A DNA stretch of 64,000 nucleotides from Oceanobacillus alkalisoli (GTDB lineage Bacteria > Bacillota > Bacilli > Bacillales > Amphibacillaceae), in assembly GCF_021556485.1 (NCBI RefSeq), contig NZ_JAKGBW010000002.1:186001-250000 (forward strand), in the 5' to 3' direction. Below the pieces are notes generated by a model. The model was not told the DNA's origin and did not search any database. It saw only the letters and a list, made by a program, of their open reading frames with translations. Numbering within the stretch: the stretch's first letter is position 1; each line of letters starts with the position of its first letter. This document shows, in pieces, positions 1-8,840 of this stretch. The position numbers and the translations under genes are program-made.

Positions 1-1
1 A

Positions 2-49
2 GAAGCAAAAACAGCGCTTGACGATGTCGTATCGAGCATCAATGAATAA
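2..49 (+). CDS. C-terminal end of an unidentified protein (partial)
   Basis: Only the last 15 codons are in the window, ending in TAA at 47-49. The tail is acidic and polar (…LDDVVSSINE). The stop overlaps the ATG of the next gene (ATGAATAA), which suggests translational coupling and a shared operon. The fragment is too short for a family call. Confidence 0.5.
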   Translation, partial: EAKTALDDVVSSINE

Positions 50-485
50 GAAATGGATTATTTCACTTACAATATTTATTATTTTTCTGTTTGGTGGAGG
101 GATTACTGCTACGGTTGCTGATTCTTCCCTTTCAGGAATAATAACGAGCTGGTTCGATGTTAAGACGGAGCGCTCGATTGTAGAACTCGATAATGCAATT
201 AAAGAAGAGCAAGCAATACAGACAGAGCGTCTGAAAGAGGTTCTTGCTGAACAGATTGCAGAAGTTGACCAAGAGTGGGATGAATTTGTTGAAGTGGAGA
301 AGCAAAGGCAGCTTACCATTCTGCGGGAACATACGGATACACAAATTGCTGAACTTAATGAAATCCGAGAAATAGATCCCGAAAGAAAAAAGGTAATGGA
401 AAATGAACTAGAACGCATCTTCCAGGAAGCAGCGACGGAAATGGAAGAAATCAAGCTTGAAATTGTAAGAGAGGAAGTGGAGTGA
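42..485 (+). CDS. Small membrane-anchored coiled-coil protein, unknown function
   Basis: About 147 residues. I chose the ATG at 42 because it overlaps the stop of the upstream reading frame; the frame also has an ATG at 18. Residues ~3-25 form one hydrophobic segment ending in a small-residue stretch, so it is either a signal anchor or an uncleaved signal peptide. The rest is highly charged and helical (repeated E/K/Q heptads), like a stalk or ATP-synthase-b-type coiled coil. No enzymatic motif is visible and I do not recognise the family. Coupling to the truncated upstream gene suggests that the two products act together. Confidence 0.6.
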   Translation: MNKKWIISLTIFIIFLFGGGITATVADSSLSGIITSWFDVKTERSIVELDNAIKEEQAIQTERLKEVLAEQIAEVDQEWDEFVEVEKQRQLTILREHTDTQIAELNEIREIDPERKKVMENELERIFQEAATEMEEIKLEIVREEVE

Positions 486-513
486 ATAGTCATTTCATTC
501 CTCTTCTTTTTTG
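469..513 (+). terminator. Probable rho-independent terminator
   Basis: Stem AGAGGAA/TTCCTCT (470-476 with 498-504) overlaps the 3' end of the preceding gene and is followed by TCTTTTTT. The loop is long, so confidence is moderate. Confidence 0.5.
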
Positions 514-645
514 TCATTTCCTTAATTTTTACCATCTCCAGTTCGTTTCAATTGTATTGCATGAAGTTATTAATTAAAATACTTATAAAGCGAAACTAAC
601 TTATTATATCTGATTATATATGGAGAAGTTAAGGAGTGGACAAGG

Positions 646-1212
646 ATGAAAGTGGCATTACTGCAAGGGTCGATTGTCGGATCCAAGACGAGGACAGCCC
701 TCCAGTATGTAGAAACGGTGTTTAAAGATAAATATCCGGATATCGAGGTAACGATGCTAGATTTAGCTAATTATAATATCCCATTCAGTGACGGGAGAAA
801 TTATTTGGAATATACAGGTGATGCAGGCTTTGTAACGAAAACATTGATGGAGTCTGATGCAATCGTAGTTGGAACACCGATTTTCCAGGCCTCGATGCCG
901 GCTACTCTGAAGAATATTTTTGATTTGCTTCCAGAGCAAGCATTCCAAGATAAGGTTGTAAGTATTGTCGTTACAGCGGGTTCCTCTAAGCACTATCTGA
1001 TCCCAGAGACACAAATCAAACCAATCATTTCATACATGAAAGGCCAACTTACGCAGTCGTATGTGTTTATTGAAGAAAAAGACTTCTACCGGAAAGAAAT
1101 CATGAATGATGATATTCATTTCCGAATCGAACGTTTAATCGAAGATACCGTATCTTTAACACATGCCTTAAGAGATATTCGAACAGCAAAAGAAGCGGAA
1201 TATGGTTTCTAA
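646..1212 (+). CDS. NADPH-dependent FMN reductase family protein
   Basis: A 188-residue flavodoxin-fold protein. The N-terminus has the family's β1 strand and phosphate-binding loop (GSIVGSKTRTAL, residues ~9-20), and residues ~76-90 (VGTPIFQASMPATLKN) match the second flavin-contact region of the SsuE/azoreductase-type family. It would reduce FMN or a flavin-bound substrate in the cytosol. The ATG at 646 has AAGGAG ~11 nt upstream. It stands alone: 160 bp of AT-rich DNA precede it and a strong terminator follows. Substrate cannot be inferred, and no sulfonate genes are nearby. Confidence 0.8.
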   Translation: MKVALLQGSIVGSKTRTALQYVETVFKDKYPDIEVTMLDLANYNIPFSDGRNYLEYTGDAGFVTKTLMESDAIVVGTPIFQASMPATLKNIFDLLPEQAFQDKVVSIVVTAGSSKHYLIPETQIKPIISYMKGQLTQSYVFIEEKDFYRKEIMNDDIHFRIERLIEDTVSLTHALRDIRTAKEAEYGF

Positions 1213-1219
1213 TTGAAAG

Positions 1220-1256
1220 CGGCTAAAGAGGTGCAATTATTCTTTAGCCGTTTTTT
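1220..1256 (+). terminator. Rho-independent terminator of the FMN reductase gene
   Basis: Perfect 10-bp stem CGGCTAAAGA/TCTTTAGCCG (1220-1229, 1241-1250) followed directly by six T. Confidence 0.9.
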
Positions 1257-1380
1257 AAATTATCCTATATCATTTGCTTTCTTTCGACTATTTATATTAA
1301 AATTTAAATATTGCTGAAAAATAAATATGTGAAAAACATCACTTTTGAAGTGGAATATATAGGGAAAAGAGGAATCGCTA

Positions 1381-2553
1381 GTGGAAATTGGAATTGATAA
1401 GATTGGTTTTTATGCACCGCATTATTATGTAGATATGGTGAAGCTCGCAGAAGCAAGAGGAATTGACCCGGATAAGTTTACAATTGGGATTGGCCAAGAT
1501 GAAATGGCGCTTGCTCCAGTTACACAAGATGCAGTGACACTCGCTGCCAATGCCGCGTTACAAGTATTAGATGAAGTGGACAAGGAAAAAATCGACCTTG
1601 TACTTTTCGGTACGGAGTCAGGAATTGATCATTCTAAATCTGCAGCAGTTTATATTCATCACTTATTAGGCTTGAATCCTTATGCTCGTTCGATTGAACT
1701 GAAGCAAGCTTGCTATAGTGCCACTGCAGGAATTCAAATGGCTAAAGGTCATATTGCTTTAAATCCGAAAAGTAAAGTGTTGGTGATTGGTTCAGATATT
1801 GCAAGGTATGGTTTGGCAACTCCTGGTGAATCAACCCAAGGAGCAGGAGCAGTAGCTATGGTTATAAGCAAAGATCCAAAATTACTTGCGATAGAAAATG
1901 AAAGTACATATTTTACGAATGACATTATGGACTTCTGGCGCCCGCTTTACTCCGATACAGCTTGCGTCGACGGTAAATTTTCAAATGAACAGTATATTCA
2001 TTTTTTCAACACCGTATGGGAAAAATATAAAGAACAAACCGGCCGCAGCTTAGAAGACTTCGCTGCACTCTGCTACCATGTTCCATATACGAAGATGGGC
2101 TGGAAAGCTTTACGCACTATTCTGGAAGAAGGAACGGAAGCTTGCGGAGAACGCTTGAGAGCACATTATGAGACAAGTATTCAATATAACCGGAAAGTCG
2201 GTAATATTTACACTGGTTCCTTGTACTTGAGCTTACTTTCTCTTCTTGAGAAAAATGACAGTTTAAAGGGTGGCGACAGAATTGGGTTATATAGTTATGG
2301 TTCAGGTGCAGTTGGTGAATTCTTCACAGGGATTCTGCAGCATGGTTATCAACAACATCTATACGTGAATCAGCATGAGGAGCTCTTTAAAGCGCGTCAG
2401 GAAGTAAGTGTAGAGGAATATGAGGAAATATTTGCTGACACCTTACCAGCAGACGGTTCAACCACCAGCCTCGATGCTGCAAACGACCCTGCTGCAGTCT
2501 ACTTATCTGGAGTGGAAGATCATAAACGAATCTATGTAAACCGTAATAATTAA
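1381..2553 (+). CDS. mvaS: Hydroxymethylglutaryl-CoA synthase
   Basis: 390 residues, the normal length for bacterial HMG-CoA synthase, which condenses acetyl-CoA and acetoacetyl-CoA in the mevalonate route. All three catalytic residues fall at the positions known for the staphylococcal enzyme: Glu79 (in FGTES), Cys111 (in KQACYSATAG) and His233 (in CYHVPY). The start is GTG at 1381 after a GAGGAA-like site. The other mevalonate genes are not in the window, so the pathway is inferred. A polyketide-type HMG synthase (PksG-like) is less likely because no PKS genes are nearby. Confidence 0.93.
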   Translation: MEIGIDKIGFYAPHYYVDMVKLAEARGIDPDKFTIGIGQDEMALAPVTQDAVTLAANAALQVLDEVDKEKIDLVLFGTESGIDHSKSAAVYIHHLLGLNPYARSIELKQACYSATAGIQMAKGHIALNPKSKVLVIGSDIARYGLATPGESTQGAGAVAMVISKDPKLLAIENESTYFTNDIMDFWRPLYSDTACVDGKFSNEQYIHFFNTVWEKYKEQTGRSLEDFAALCYHVPYTKMGWKALRTILEEGTEACGERLRAHYETSIQYNRKVGNIYTGSLYLSLLSLLEKNDSLKGGDRIGLYSYGSGAVGEFFTGILQHGYQQHLYVNQHEELFKARQEVSVEEYEEIFADTLPADGSTTSLDAANDPAAVYLSGVEDHKRIYVNRNN

Positions 2554-2555
2554 AT

Positions 2556-2590
2556 AAAAAACTGGGACAACATGTCCCAGTTTTTTATTT
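2556..2590. terminator. Bidirectional terminator between mvaS and the convergent HesB-like gene
   Basis: A-run, stem CTGGGACA/TGTCCCAG with a tetraloop-sized spacer, then a T-run. It works in both orientations and slightly overlaps the 3' end of the minus-strand gene. Confidence 0.9.
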
Positions 2591-2875
2591 AACAAAATGG
2601 TAGGTTACTTCATCAAGTTGTTCATTATATTCCACATGGAAGTTATACCCTCTAAAGAACCATTCGTCACTTTTTTCTATAAAATACGTAATCCCGTCCA
2701 CTGATTCGGTAACTAATGGATCATTTGGTTGATCAATATTAATTGCAACGGAGAAATTATCATGTACTTCAGTTTTTCCATAAACTTTACCGAAAAAACG
2801 GACCCCGTCACCTTTTTCTAACCCCATTTCTTCGATGTACCACTGATGCGCTTTATCTGATACTTGTATTTTCAT
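2585..2875 (-). CDS. HesB/YneR-like iron-sulfur biogenesis domain protein
   Basis: 96 residues if translation starts at the ATG at 2875. The frame runs 19 codons further up, to an ATG at 2932, but the family's normal N-terminus begins at MKIQVSDKAHQW. It resembles the YneR subgroup of HesB/IscA-like proteins: same size, GVRFFGKVYGKT core and acidic middle. It lacks the three conserved cysteines of IscA-type scaffolds, so direct Fe-S carriage cannot be claimed. It converges on mvaS and shares its terminator. Confidence 0.7.
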   Translation of the reverse strand: MKIQVSDKAHQWYIEEMGLEKGDGVRFFGKVYGKTEVHDNFSVAINIDQPNDPLVTESVDGITYFIEKSDEWFFRGYNFHVEYNEQLDEVTYHFVK

Positions 2876-2883
2876 GATGTATG

Positions 2884-2911
2884 TACAGAGATATCTCTGT
2901 ATCCTCCTCTC
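2884..2911 (-). promoter_or_regulatory. Palindrome between the Shine-Dalgarno and start codon of the HesB-like gene
   Basis: An 18-bp perfect palindrome (TACAGAGATATCTCTGTA, 2884-2901) lies between a GAGAGGAGGA ribosome binding site (2903-2911) and the ATG at 2875. The linear gap is ~27 nt, too long for normal initiation. A hairpin would shorten it, or the upstream ATG at 2932 is used. A role in translational control is inference. Confidence 0.45.
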
Positions 2912-3039
2912 AAAGGTATGACTTCTCTTCATTTTATCATATTCCTAATTCTTAAGAAAAGATAACGAATCTTCACCAGAAAGCTCGTTAAGATGGTAGG
3001 ATAATACATAGAAAAAAACAGATAGGAAGGTTGTTTCGA

Positions 3040-3513
3040 ATGAGTATCTGGCTATACATAAATATATTACTATTTATCACGGTTCTGTTTTCATTAGCTG
3101 ATCAATACGCGCATCTTCCCATTCATATCATGTTTGGACTTGCAGGTTTATTTTTGATTTTATTCAATTGGACAAGGCATGCATTTTTTTCGACCATCCG
3201 GAATACACCTGATCGCAAGAAGAAAATTAAACTTGCAACAATCTCGAAGCGAATTTATCCATTCCATCGCTGGGTAGGCACGACGGCCCTTCTTCTCATT
3301 ATCCTTCATGCGGCCATCATTATTCACCGGTTTGGTTTCTTATGGATGAATATGAAAATGTGGAGCGGAGTGGGAGCGATCATCACTCTCATCTGCATGG
3401 TTCTCTCCGGATGGTTTCGATTGTATTTCCCAAGTGTAAAGAAACGCCGGATGCATATAATCTTTGGCTTTTTATTATTTTTCTTTGTAGCGCTCCACAC
3501 TGTTCTTTTTTAA
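3040..3513 (+). CDS. Multi-pass membrane protein, ferric-reductase/cytochrome-b-like
   Basis: 157 residues with about five hydrophobic helices. Conserved-looking histidines sit in membrane segments (HRWVG near 75, LHAAIIIHR near 91, HIIFG near 142, LHTVLF at the C-terminus), a pattern typical of b-type haem ligation in ferric-reductase-like transmembrane domains. I chose ATG 3040, 9 nt after TAGGAAGG; TTG at 3031 would lie directly against that site. No flavin or NADPH domain is attached, so a partner would be needed for electron transfer. Confidence 0.6.
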   Translation: MSIWLYINILLFITVLFSLADQYAHLPIHIMFGLAGLFLILFNWTRHAFFSTIRNTPDRKKKIKLATISKRIYPFHRWVGTTALLLIILHAAIIIHRFGFLWMNMKMWSGVGAIITLICMVLSGWFRLYFPSVKKRRMHIIFGFLLFFFVALHTVLF

Positions 3514-3642
3514 AAAGCAGCAGAATTTCACGTGGTTGAATGCGTTTACATATACGTCTTATTGTTGTAAAATATAGAAAACTCATAAATTAAATTATAG
3601 CCCAGCTTTCTGCTGGAAAAAACCAGTTAATAAACCACTGAT

Positions 3643-4069
3643 CACTTTCATACAGCGTCAGTGTGCCTAACTCGGAAACTTTGTACTGGAGATCCGCAGT
3701 CCATACACCTCTTGCACCTGCTGAGCGGCCGGCAAGCCTCCTCGCTCTGAGCACTAAGGGGTCTCGCCAGGTCTATCCTTCCGCAGGAGTCTCGAGGTGT
3801 CTGGACTGCTGCCAGGAAAACCTAATTTAGAACGCTATTTATTATTCCAAAGATATAATTTTATCGTGACACGGTACTATTCCAACCAGTTCAGTTGCCC
3901 GGGGGACGGTAACTCCTGCGGGAACAGCACGGGCCTGGAGACCCCTTAGTGCTCAGCCCAAGGAGGCTCTAGCCGTGCCTAAGGATGCGCATCCGTCCAC
4001 CGGGCAACTGAACGGTGATTAAAGAGCATTTCAAGAGAATGAGCAAATTACTTACGCTGTATGAAAGTG
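3643..4069. repeat. Nested-hairpin intergenic element, copy 1 (inverted)
   Basis: 427 bp bounded by near-perfect 20-bp terminal inverted repeats (CACTTTCATACAGCGTCAGT at 3643, complement at 4050-4069, one mismatch). Inside are two long hairpins: an arm containing CAGTCCA.ACACCT…AGGTGTCTGGACTG, and an arm containing GTTCAGTTGCCCGG…CCGGGCAACTGAAC. Copies 2 (14849) and 3 (22855) lie in the opposite orientation. It fills most of the 700-bp gap between 3513 and 4216. No ORF is supported. It resembles a MITE or a structured repeat; function unknown. Confidence 0.9.
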
Positions 4070-4215
4070 ACAACGGCTAACGGGTTATTTGAAACGTAAT
4101 AACTCTTTCGTATGGGGTCTATAACATCAAGATTTAATGATACATCTAGCTGTTTGAGACGGCCAAAGTTAAAGTTATGTAACAATCGATTTATCATTGG
4201 TGAGGAGGGGTTTAG

Positions 4216-6567
4216 TTGGGAAAAACGAAACATACTGGTCCGGTGAAGTTATCGAAGCGACCGGATCCGAGTCTGTGGGTAAGTAAGATGCCTTTTGGAC
4301 TTGGAAAAGTAAAACCGCACCATATTCGCGATACAATGAGAGTGGTTTGGGAAAACAAAGATAATCTGCCTTACGCTACACGGATTCTTACACAAGGTGT
4401 CTGTGATGGCTGTGCTCTCGGTGTTTCCGGCTTGCAGGACCAGACATTAAAAGGGCCGCATGTATGCACTACCCGTCTCAATGTACTTCGTTTAAACACG
4501 ATGCCCGCAATAAAAAAGGAAATATTGCACTCCGATATAGAGGAATTAAAGAAGCTTTCAAGCACCGAACTGAGGAAGTTGGGTCGGATTCCGTACCCGC
4601 TCATTCGGGAACCAGGAGACAATCGTTTCAGAAGATTAACCTGGGATGAGGCGCTTGAACGGATTGCGCAAAAAATGCGGTCGCTTGATCCGAAGCGATA
4701 TGGTTTCTATACGACTTCACGGGGAATTACAAATGAAGTGTATTATACGCTAGCGAAAGTTTCCCGTTTTCTCGGTACAAATAATATTGATAATGCATCT
4801 CGGATCTGCCACTCGCCTTCCAAAACAGCCCTTACGAGATCAGTTGGTGTCGGAGCATCTACATGTAATTACAAGGATTGGATTGGCACAGATGTCCTCT
4901 TATTCTGGGGATCGGTTGCAGCAAATAACCAGCCGGTCTCAACGAAATATATGTATGCTGCAAAGCGAAAAGGGACAAAAATCATTATTATCAATCCTTA
5001 CTATGAACCTGCAATGGATGAATATTGGGTGCCGTCGATTCCAGAATCTGCTTTATTCGGAACGAAAATTGCGGATGACGTGTATCAAGTGAATATTGGT
5101 GGTGATATTGCGTTTATGCATGGGATTATGAAACACTGGTTTGAAATGGAAGAAAAGAACCCTGGATCCGCGCTTGATCATGCATTTATTGCAGAACATG
5201 TTAACGGGTTGGAAGTGCTTAAAGAAAAGGTAATCGCCTATGATTGGGAGACGTTGGAAACATCTTCTGGTATTACGAGGGAAAGAATGCTGGAATTAGC
5301 ACAACTGCTTGCCAAATCCAAATCCGCTGTTTTCGTTTGGTCGATGGGACTGACTCAGCACCGCTTTGGAACGGATAATGTATCTCAAGTTGCAAATCTT
5401 GCTTTATTGCGTGGCTTTTTAGGACGGGAATATTGTGGATTAATGCCAATTCGCGGCCATTCTGGTGTACAGGGATCCGGCGAAATGGGAGCAGATCCAT
5501 TTGTTTTGCCCGGTGGTGGAATGGATAGGGACAACCGAGAACGCGTAGAGGAAATTTGGGGCTTTTCGATTCCGAAGTGGCAAGGAGATATTGTTGGAGT
5601 TTCCTTGGAAAATGCTTTACTTCCGGAGAACCATGAACGTCATCTTTCCCTCTATTATTTATCAGGCGGCAATTTCCTTGAAACGATGCCGAATCCGGAG
5701 TTTGTGGAACGCTGTTTAGCAAATATCGATCTCCGGGTGCATCAGGACATCATCTTCAACACATCTACTTTGGTCGATGCGAAAGAAGCGGTGATTGTCC
5801 TTCCTGCCATGACGAGATATGAGCAAGAAGGGGGAGGAACTTCGACGTCGACGGAGCGGATGGTTTATTTTTCACCAGAGATAAAGGGACCGCGGATTGA
5901 AGAAGCAAGATGTGAGTGGGAGGTTTATGTGGATTTAGCGAAACGTGTTAAGCCCGAAGAAAGTGATTTAATCAACTTTATTTCCGCTGCGGAAATACGA
6001 AAAGAAATCGCTGAGGCAGCACCGAACTATGATGGCATTCAGCATCTTAAAAATCGAGGTGATTTATTCCAGTGGGGAGGGGCCTGGCTCTGTGAAGACG
6101 GGATATGCCCGACTCCGGACGGAAGGGGAAATTTAATTGCGGTTGAGATTCCGGAACACCGGAAACCGGAAGGACATTTTCATGTTACGACGAGAAGAGG
6201 AAAGCAATTTAATTCGATGATTTATGACGATATGGATCCGTTTAATGCTGCAGACCGAGATGATGTTTTAATGAATGAAATGGATGCGGAAGAAGTTGGG
6301 ATTGCGGAAGGTGATCCAGTTGTTGTTTATAATCAATATGGGATGTATAAAGGGGAAGCAAAGTTCGTAAATATTAAAGCAGGAAACATCGAACTTCACT
6401 GGCCAGAAGGTAATGTTGTCATCCCGCAAGGCGTATATGAAGAATTCGCCGGTATACCTGAATATACGACCCTGGTCATTGTTGAGAAAGCAGACAGTTT
6501 TTATGCGCATAAAGATATGAAATATAGAGAGAAGCGTATCGAGGAATTGGAATTAGAACCAAGTTAA
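4216..6567 (+). CDS. Molybdopterin oxidoreductase, FdhF/YdeP family
   Basis: 783 residues, close to the family length. The start is TTG 4216, 7 nt after GAGGAGGGG. Near the N-terminus lie GVCDGCALG (Cys63, Cys66) and Cys84 for a probable Fe-S site. NASRICHSP carries Cys198, the position of the Mo-ligating Cys/SeCys in formate dehydrogenases. The C-terminal ~130 residues (GHFHVTTRRGKQFNSM onward) form the molybdopterin-dinucleotide-binding barrel. Immediately followed by fdhD and molybdenum-cofactor genes. No NAD- or quinone-reactive subunit is adjacent, so formate as substrate is an inference; the YdeP branch is poorly characterised. Confidence 0.88.
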   Translation: MGKTKHTGPVKLSKRPDPSLWVSKMPFGLGKVKPHHIRDTMRVVWENKDNLPYATRILTQGVCDGCALGVSGLQDQTLKGPHVCTTRLNVLRLNTMPAIKKEILHSDIEELKKLSSTELRKLGRIPYPLIREPGDNRFRRLTWDEALERIAQKMRSLDPKRYGFYTTSRGITNEVYYTLAKVSRFLGTNNIDNASRICHSPSKTALTRSVGVGASTCNYKDWIGTDVLLFWGSVAANNQPVSTKYMYAAKRKGTKIIIINPYYEPAMDEYWVPSIPESALFGTKIADDVYQVNIGGDIAFMHGIMKHWFEMEEKNPGSALDHAFIAEHVNGLEVLKEKVIAYDWETLETSSGITRERMLELAQLLAKSKSAVFVWSMGLTQHRFGTDNVSQVANLALLRGFLGREYCGLMPIRGHSGVQGSGEMGADPFVLPGGGMDRDNRERVEEIWGFSIPKWQGDIVGVSLENALLPENHERHLSLYYLSGGNFLETMPNPEFVERCLANIDLRVHQDIIFNTSTLVDAKEAVIVLPAMTRYEQEGGGTSTSTERMVYFSPEIKGPRIEEARCEWEVYVDLAKRVKPEESDLINFISAAEIRKEIAEAAPNYDGIQHLKNRGDLFQWGGAWLCEDGICPTPDGRGNLIAVEIPEHRKPEGHFHVTTRRGKQFNSMIYDDMDPFNAADRDDVLMNEMDAEEVGIAEGDPVVVYNQYGMYKGEAKFVNIKAGNIELHWPEGNVVIPQGVYEEFAGIPEYTTLVIVEKADSFYAHKDMKYREKRIEELELEPS

Positions 6568-6581
6568 GGAGGGGGATCCTG

Positions 6582-7397
6582 ATGAGCATAGCAGGTGAGG
6601 TCGGCTGGAAGACGATTAAGATAAAGGGAACCCATCAGGAAAGTGTTTCGGAAGTGATAGCTACAGAATTTCCCTTAACTTTAATGCTCGATGGTTATGA
6701 ATTTGCAACAATTGTTTGCTCCCCGGGAGAGCTGGAAGATCTCGTTGTCGGATTTCTTGCTTCGGAAGGAGTTATCCGCACCGTAGCAGAAATAAAAGAT
6801 ATCCAAGTTGATCTGTATACTGGCTTTGCTCACATTGCACTCCACAAGCCGGTACAACCAGATCAATTTGATCATTCCAGCCGTCTGATTGGATCTTGTT
6901 GCGGGAAAAGCCGTCAGTTTTATTTTAAAAATGATGCTCGGGTAGCGAAGACAATAACGAGCAGGCTGGAAGTGACGGTTCACCAATGTATGCAGTTGAT
7001 GAAGAAATTGATGGATAGTTCTCCTGAATTTAAACGTACAGGAGGAGTTCATAATGCTTCTCTTGCAACATCGACTGAAGTTTTACTCACTAGGAGTGAT
7101 ATCGGGAGACATAATGCACTCGATAAGATATTTGGTGCGATGCTCCGTGATAAAATTTCTGCAAAGGAAAAACTTGTCGTCTTCAGCGGAAGAATCTCAT
7201 CAGAAGTGTTATTGAAAACTTCTAAGATGGGAATTGGAATCATCCTATCTAAATCTGCTGTTACGGATCTTGCGGTGAAGCTTGCTGATGAACTAGGAAT
7301 AACCGTCATTGGATTTGTGAGGGATGACCGGATGAATATTTATACTCGTCCTGACCGTGTGCACGGAATACACCCCCATTTGCAGACTGATTTATGA
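6582..7397 (+). CDS. fdhD: Formate dehydrogenase accessory sulfurtransferase FdhD
   Basis: 271 residues. FdhD transfers sulfur from a cysteine desulfurase to the molybdenum cofactor of formate dehydrogenases. The signature cysteine loop is GSCCGKSR (Cys106-Cys107), the Bacillus form of the family's CxxC loop. RTGGVHNA, SDIGRHNALDK and the C-terminal FVRDDRMNIY stretch are also family hallmarks. It starts 14 bp after the oxidoreductase gene with a strong AAGGAGGGGG site, so the two are one operon and the upstream enzyme is its likely client. Confidence 0.95.
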   Translation: MSIAGEVGWKTIKIKGTHQESVSEVIATEFPLTLMLDGYEFATIVCSPGELEDLVVGFLASEGVIRTVAEIKDIQVDLYTGFAHIALHKPVQPDQFDHSSRLIGSCCGKSRQFYFKNDARVAKTITSRLEVTVHQCMQLMKKLMDSSPEFKRTGGVHNASLATSTEVLLTRSDIGRHNALDKIFGAMLRDKISAKEKLVVFSGRISSEVLLKTSKMGIGIILSKSAVTDLAVKLADELGITVIGFVRDDRMNIYTRPDRVHGIHPHLQTDL

Positions 7398-7443
7398 TGT
7401 GCTACTATTTTTGTGATAACTGTAAAGGCGAGGAGGGTGCTGG

Positions 7444-7677
7444 TTGATTAAAGTATTACTATTTGCTGAGTTACAGGAAACGGCAGGGAAAACGAGCCTG
7501 AATATTCCGTTAGAAAATGTCAATGTCGAACAGTTGAAAGAAAGACTTCAAACAGATTATCCACAGTTGAATTTAAGTGGCGTTATGACAGCAATTAACG
7601 AAGAGTATGCAAAAGAAGAAGACGCGATTATGTCAGGTGATACCGTTGCATTTATTCCTCCGGTCAGCGGTGGTTAA
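7444..7677 (+). CDS. moaD: Molybdopterin synthase small subunit MoaD
   Basis: 77 residues with a ubiquitin-like β-grasp fold and the diagnostic C-terminal Gly-Gly (PPVSGG) that is thiocarboxylated. TTG start at 7444 preceded by GAGGAGGG. It acts with MoaE to insert dithiolene sulfur into precursor Z. moaE, moaA and moeA are absent here and must be elsewhere. Confidence 0.9.
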   Translation: MIKVLLFAELQETAGKTSLNIPLENVNVEQLKERLQTDYPQLNLSGVMTAINEEYAKEEDAIMSGDTVAFIPPVSGG

Positions 7678-7682
7678 GTAGT

Positions 7683-8270
7683 ATGATGCCAGAAAACGTT
7701 GTTGGAGTGATTCTCGCGGGTGGGAGGTCACGTAGATTTGGCACCCCCAAATCGTTTGCAGAGAAAGATAATAAATCATTTTTCCGGTGGTCGCTTGATG
7801 CAATCGCACCAGTTGTTGATGACATCATTCTGATTACAAATCAAGATCTGAAAGGTAAGTTTCCAACTGATTTGAAAGTGGAAATTGTTACCGATATGGA
7901 AACGTTTGCCGGAAAAGGCCCTCTTGCTGGAATATATACGGCAATGCTCGAGAAAAAAGCTTGTTGGTATGTGATTATACCAACTGATGTCCCCTTCATG
8001 AAAGCAGAAGTTTTCAAACGGCTACTTGCAGAAAGAAAGAAAGTGCAAGCAGTGATTCCAGTAGTGAATGAAAGACTGCAACCATTGATTGGACTTTATC
8101 ATCACACACTTAAACAAGAAATCAAAACCTTGTTGGAAACGGATCGGTTGCATATGCGCGCACTGCTAGATAAAGCAAATGTAAAATTTGTACCGTTTAC
8201 GGAGGAAAAACCTTTTATTAACATTAACCGGCTAGAGGACTTTGACAGCCATATTCGGTATAGGGATTGA
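7683..8270 (+). CDS. mobA: Molybdenum cofactor guanylyltransferase MobA
   Basis: 195 residues. Nucleotidyltransferase signature LAGGRSRRFGTPKSF near the N-terminus (GTP-binding loop plus the conserved Lys) and the metal-binding PTDVPF motif near residue 100. It attaches GMP to molybdopterin, giving the dinucleotide form used by the FdhF-like enzyme upstream. The start is ATG 7683 or 7686. The ribosome binding site is weak and lies only 5 bp after moaD, so initiation is probably coupled. Confidence 0.92.
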   Translation: MMPENVVGVILAGGRSRRFGTPKSFAEKDNKSFFRWSLDAIAPVVDDIILITNQDLKGKFPTDLKVEIVTDMETFAGKGPLAGIYTAMLEKKACWYVIIPTDVPFMKAEVFKRLLAERKKVQAVIPVVNERLQPLIGLYHHTLKQEIKTLLETDRLHMRALLDKANVKFVPFTEEKPFININRLEDFDSHIRYRD

Positions 8271-8279
8271 GGGATTAGG

Positions 8280-8813
8280 ATGCATGAAGAACATAAAGCA
8301 TTTGCACCAAAATTAATAAATTGTGCGGTATTAACAGTAAGTGATACACGAAATAAACAAAATGATAAAAGCGGTAAACTTATTATTGATTTACTGACGG
8401 AAGCGAGTTATGAAGTTACTTGTTATGAAATCGTCCCGGATGATGCCGAAATTATCAAAGCATCGATGAAACTACTAGTGAAAAATCAAAATGTGGATGC
8501 GATTATTTTAAACGGTGGTACGGGAATTGCTGCAAGGGATGTGACGATAGAAGCGGTGCAACCTCTATTTACAAAGGAGCTGCCAGGGTTCGGGGAATTA
8601 TTCCGCATGATCAGTTATGAAGAGGATATCGGAAGTGCCAGTATGCTCTCCCGTGCGACTTGCGGCTCTATCAATCATCGGCTCGTTTTCATCGTTCCTG
8701 GCTCAACGGGAGCAGTCCGCTTAGCAATGGAGAAATTAATTTTGCCAGAAATTGCCCATGGGGTTCGCGAACTTAAAAAGGACTTAGACAGAGATTACAA
8801 ACGGGGATATTAA
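8280..8813 (+). CDS. moaB: Molybdopterin biosynthesis protein MoaB
   Basis: 177 residues with the MogA/MoaB molybdopterin-binding fold. LTVSDTRN near the start and the [10 protein letters not shown] loop (~residues 81-90) are the adenylyltransferase/ligand motifs. It adenylates molybdopterin before molybdenum insertion. The start lies 9 bp after mobA with a GAGGGA site. Its 3' end overlaps the convergent moaC by 4 bp, and its last residues DYKRGY are encoded within the terminator stem. Confidence 0.9.
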   Translation: MHEEHKAFAPKLINCAVLTVSDTRNKQNDKSGKLIIDLLTEASYEVTCYEIVPDDAEIIKASMKLLVKNQNVDAIILNGGTGIAARDVTIEAVQPLFTKELPGFGELFRMISYEEDIGSASMLSRATCGSINHRLVFIVPGSTGAVRLAMEKLILPEIAHGVRELKKDLDRDYKRGY

Positions 8814-8840
8814 TACTCCCGCTTGTAATCTCCGCTTTTT
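8791..8840. terminator. Convergent terminator built from the 3' ends of moaB and moaC
   Basis: GAGATTACAAACGGGGA pairs with TCCCGCTTGTAATCTC across an 8-nt TATTAATA loop (8791-8832), followed by GCTTTTT on the plus strand. Both stop codons lie in the loop. As a consequence MoaB ends DYKRGY and MoaC ends DYKREY. Confidence 0.85.

Noticed and set aside
5273-5722. 149-codon minus-strand ORF inside the molybdoenzyme gene
   Set aside because: Antisense to a well-supported enzyme, no start signal, no family pattern. The same holds for the antisense ORFs in uvrB, uvrA, trxB and the capsid genes.
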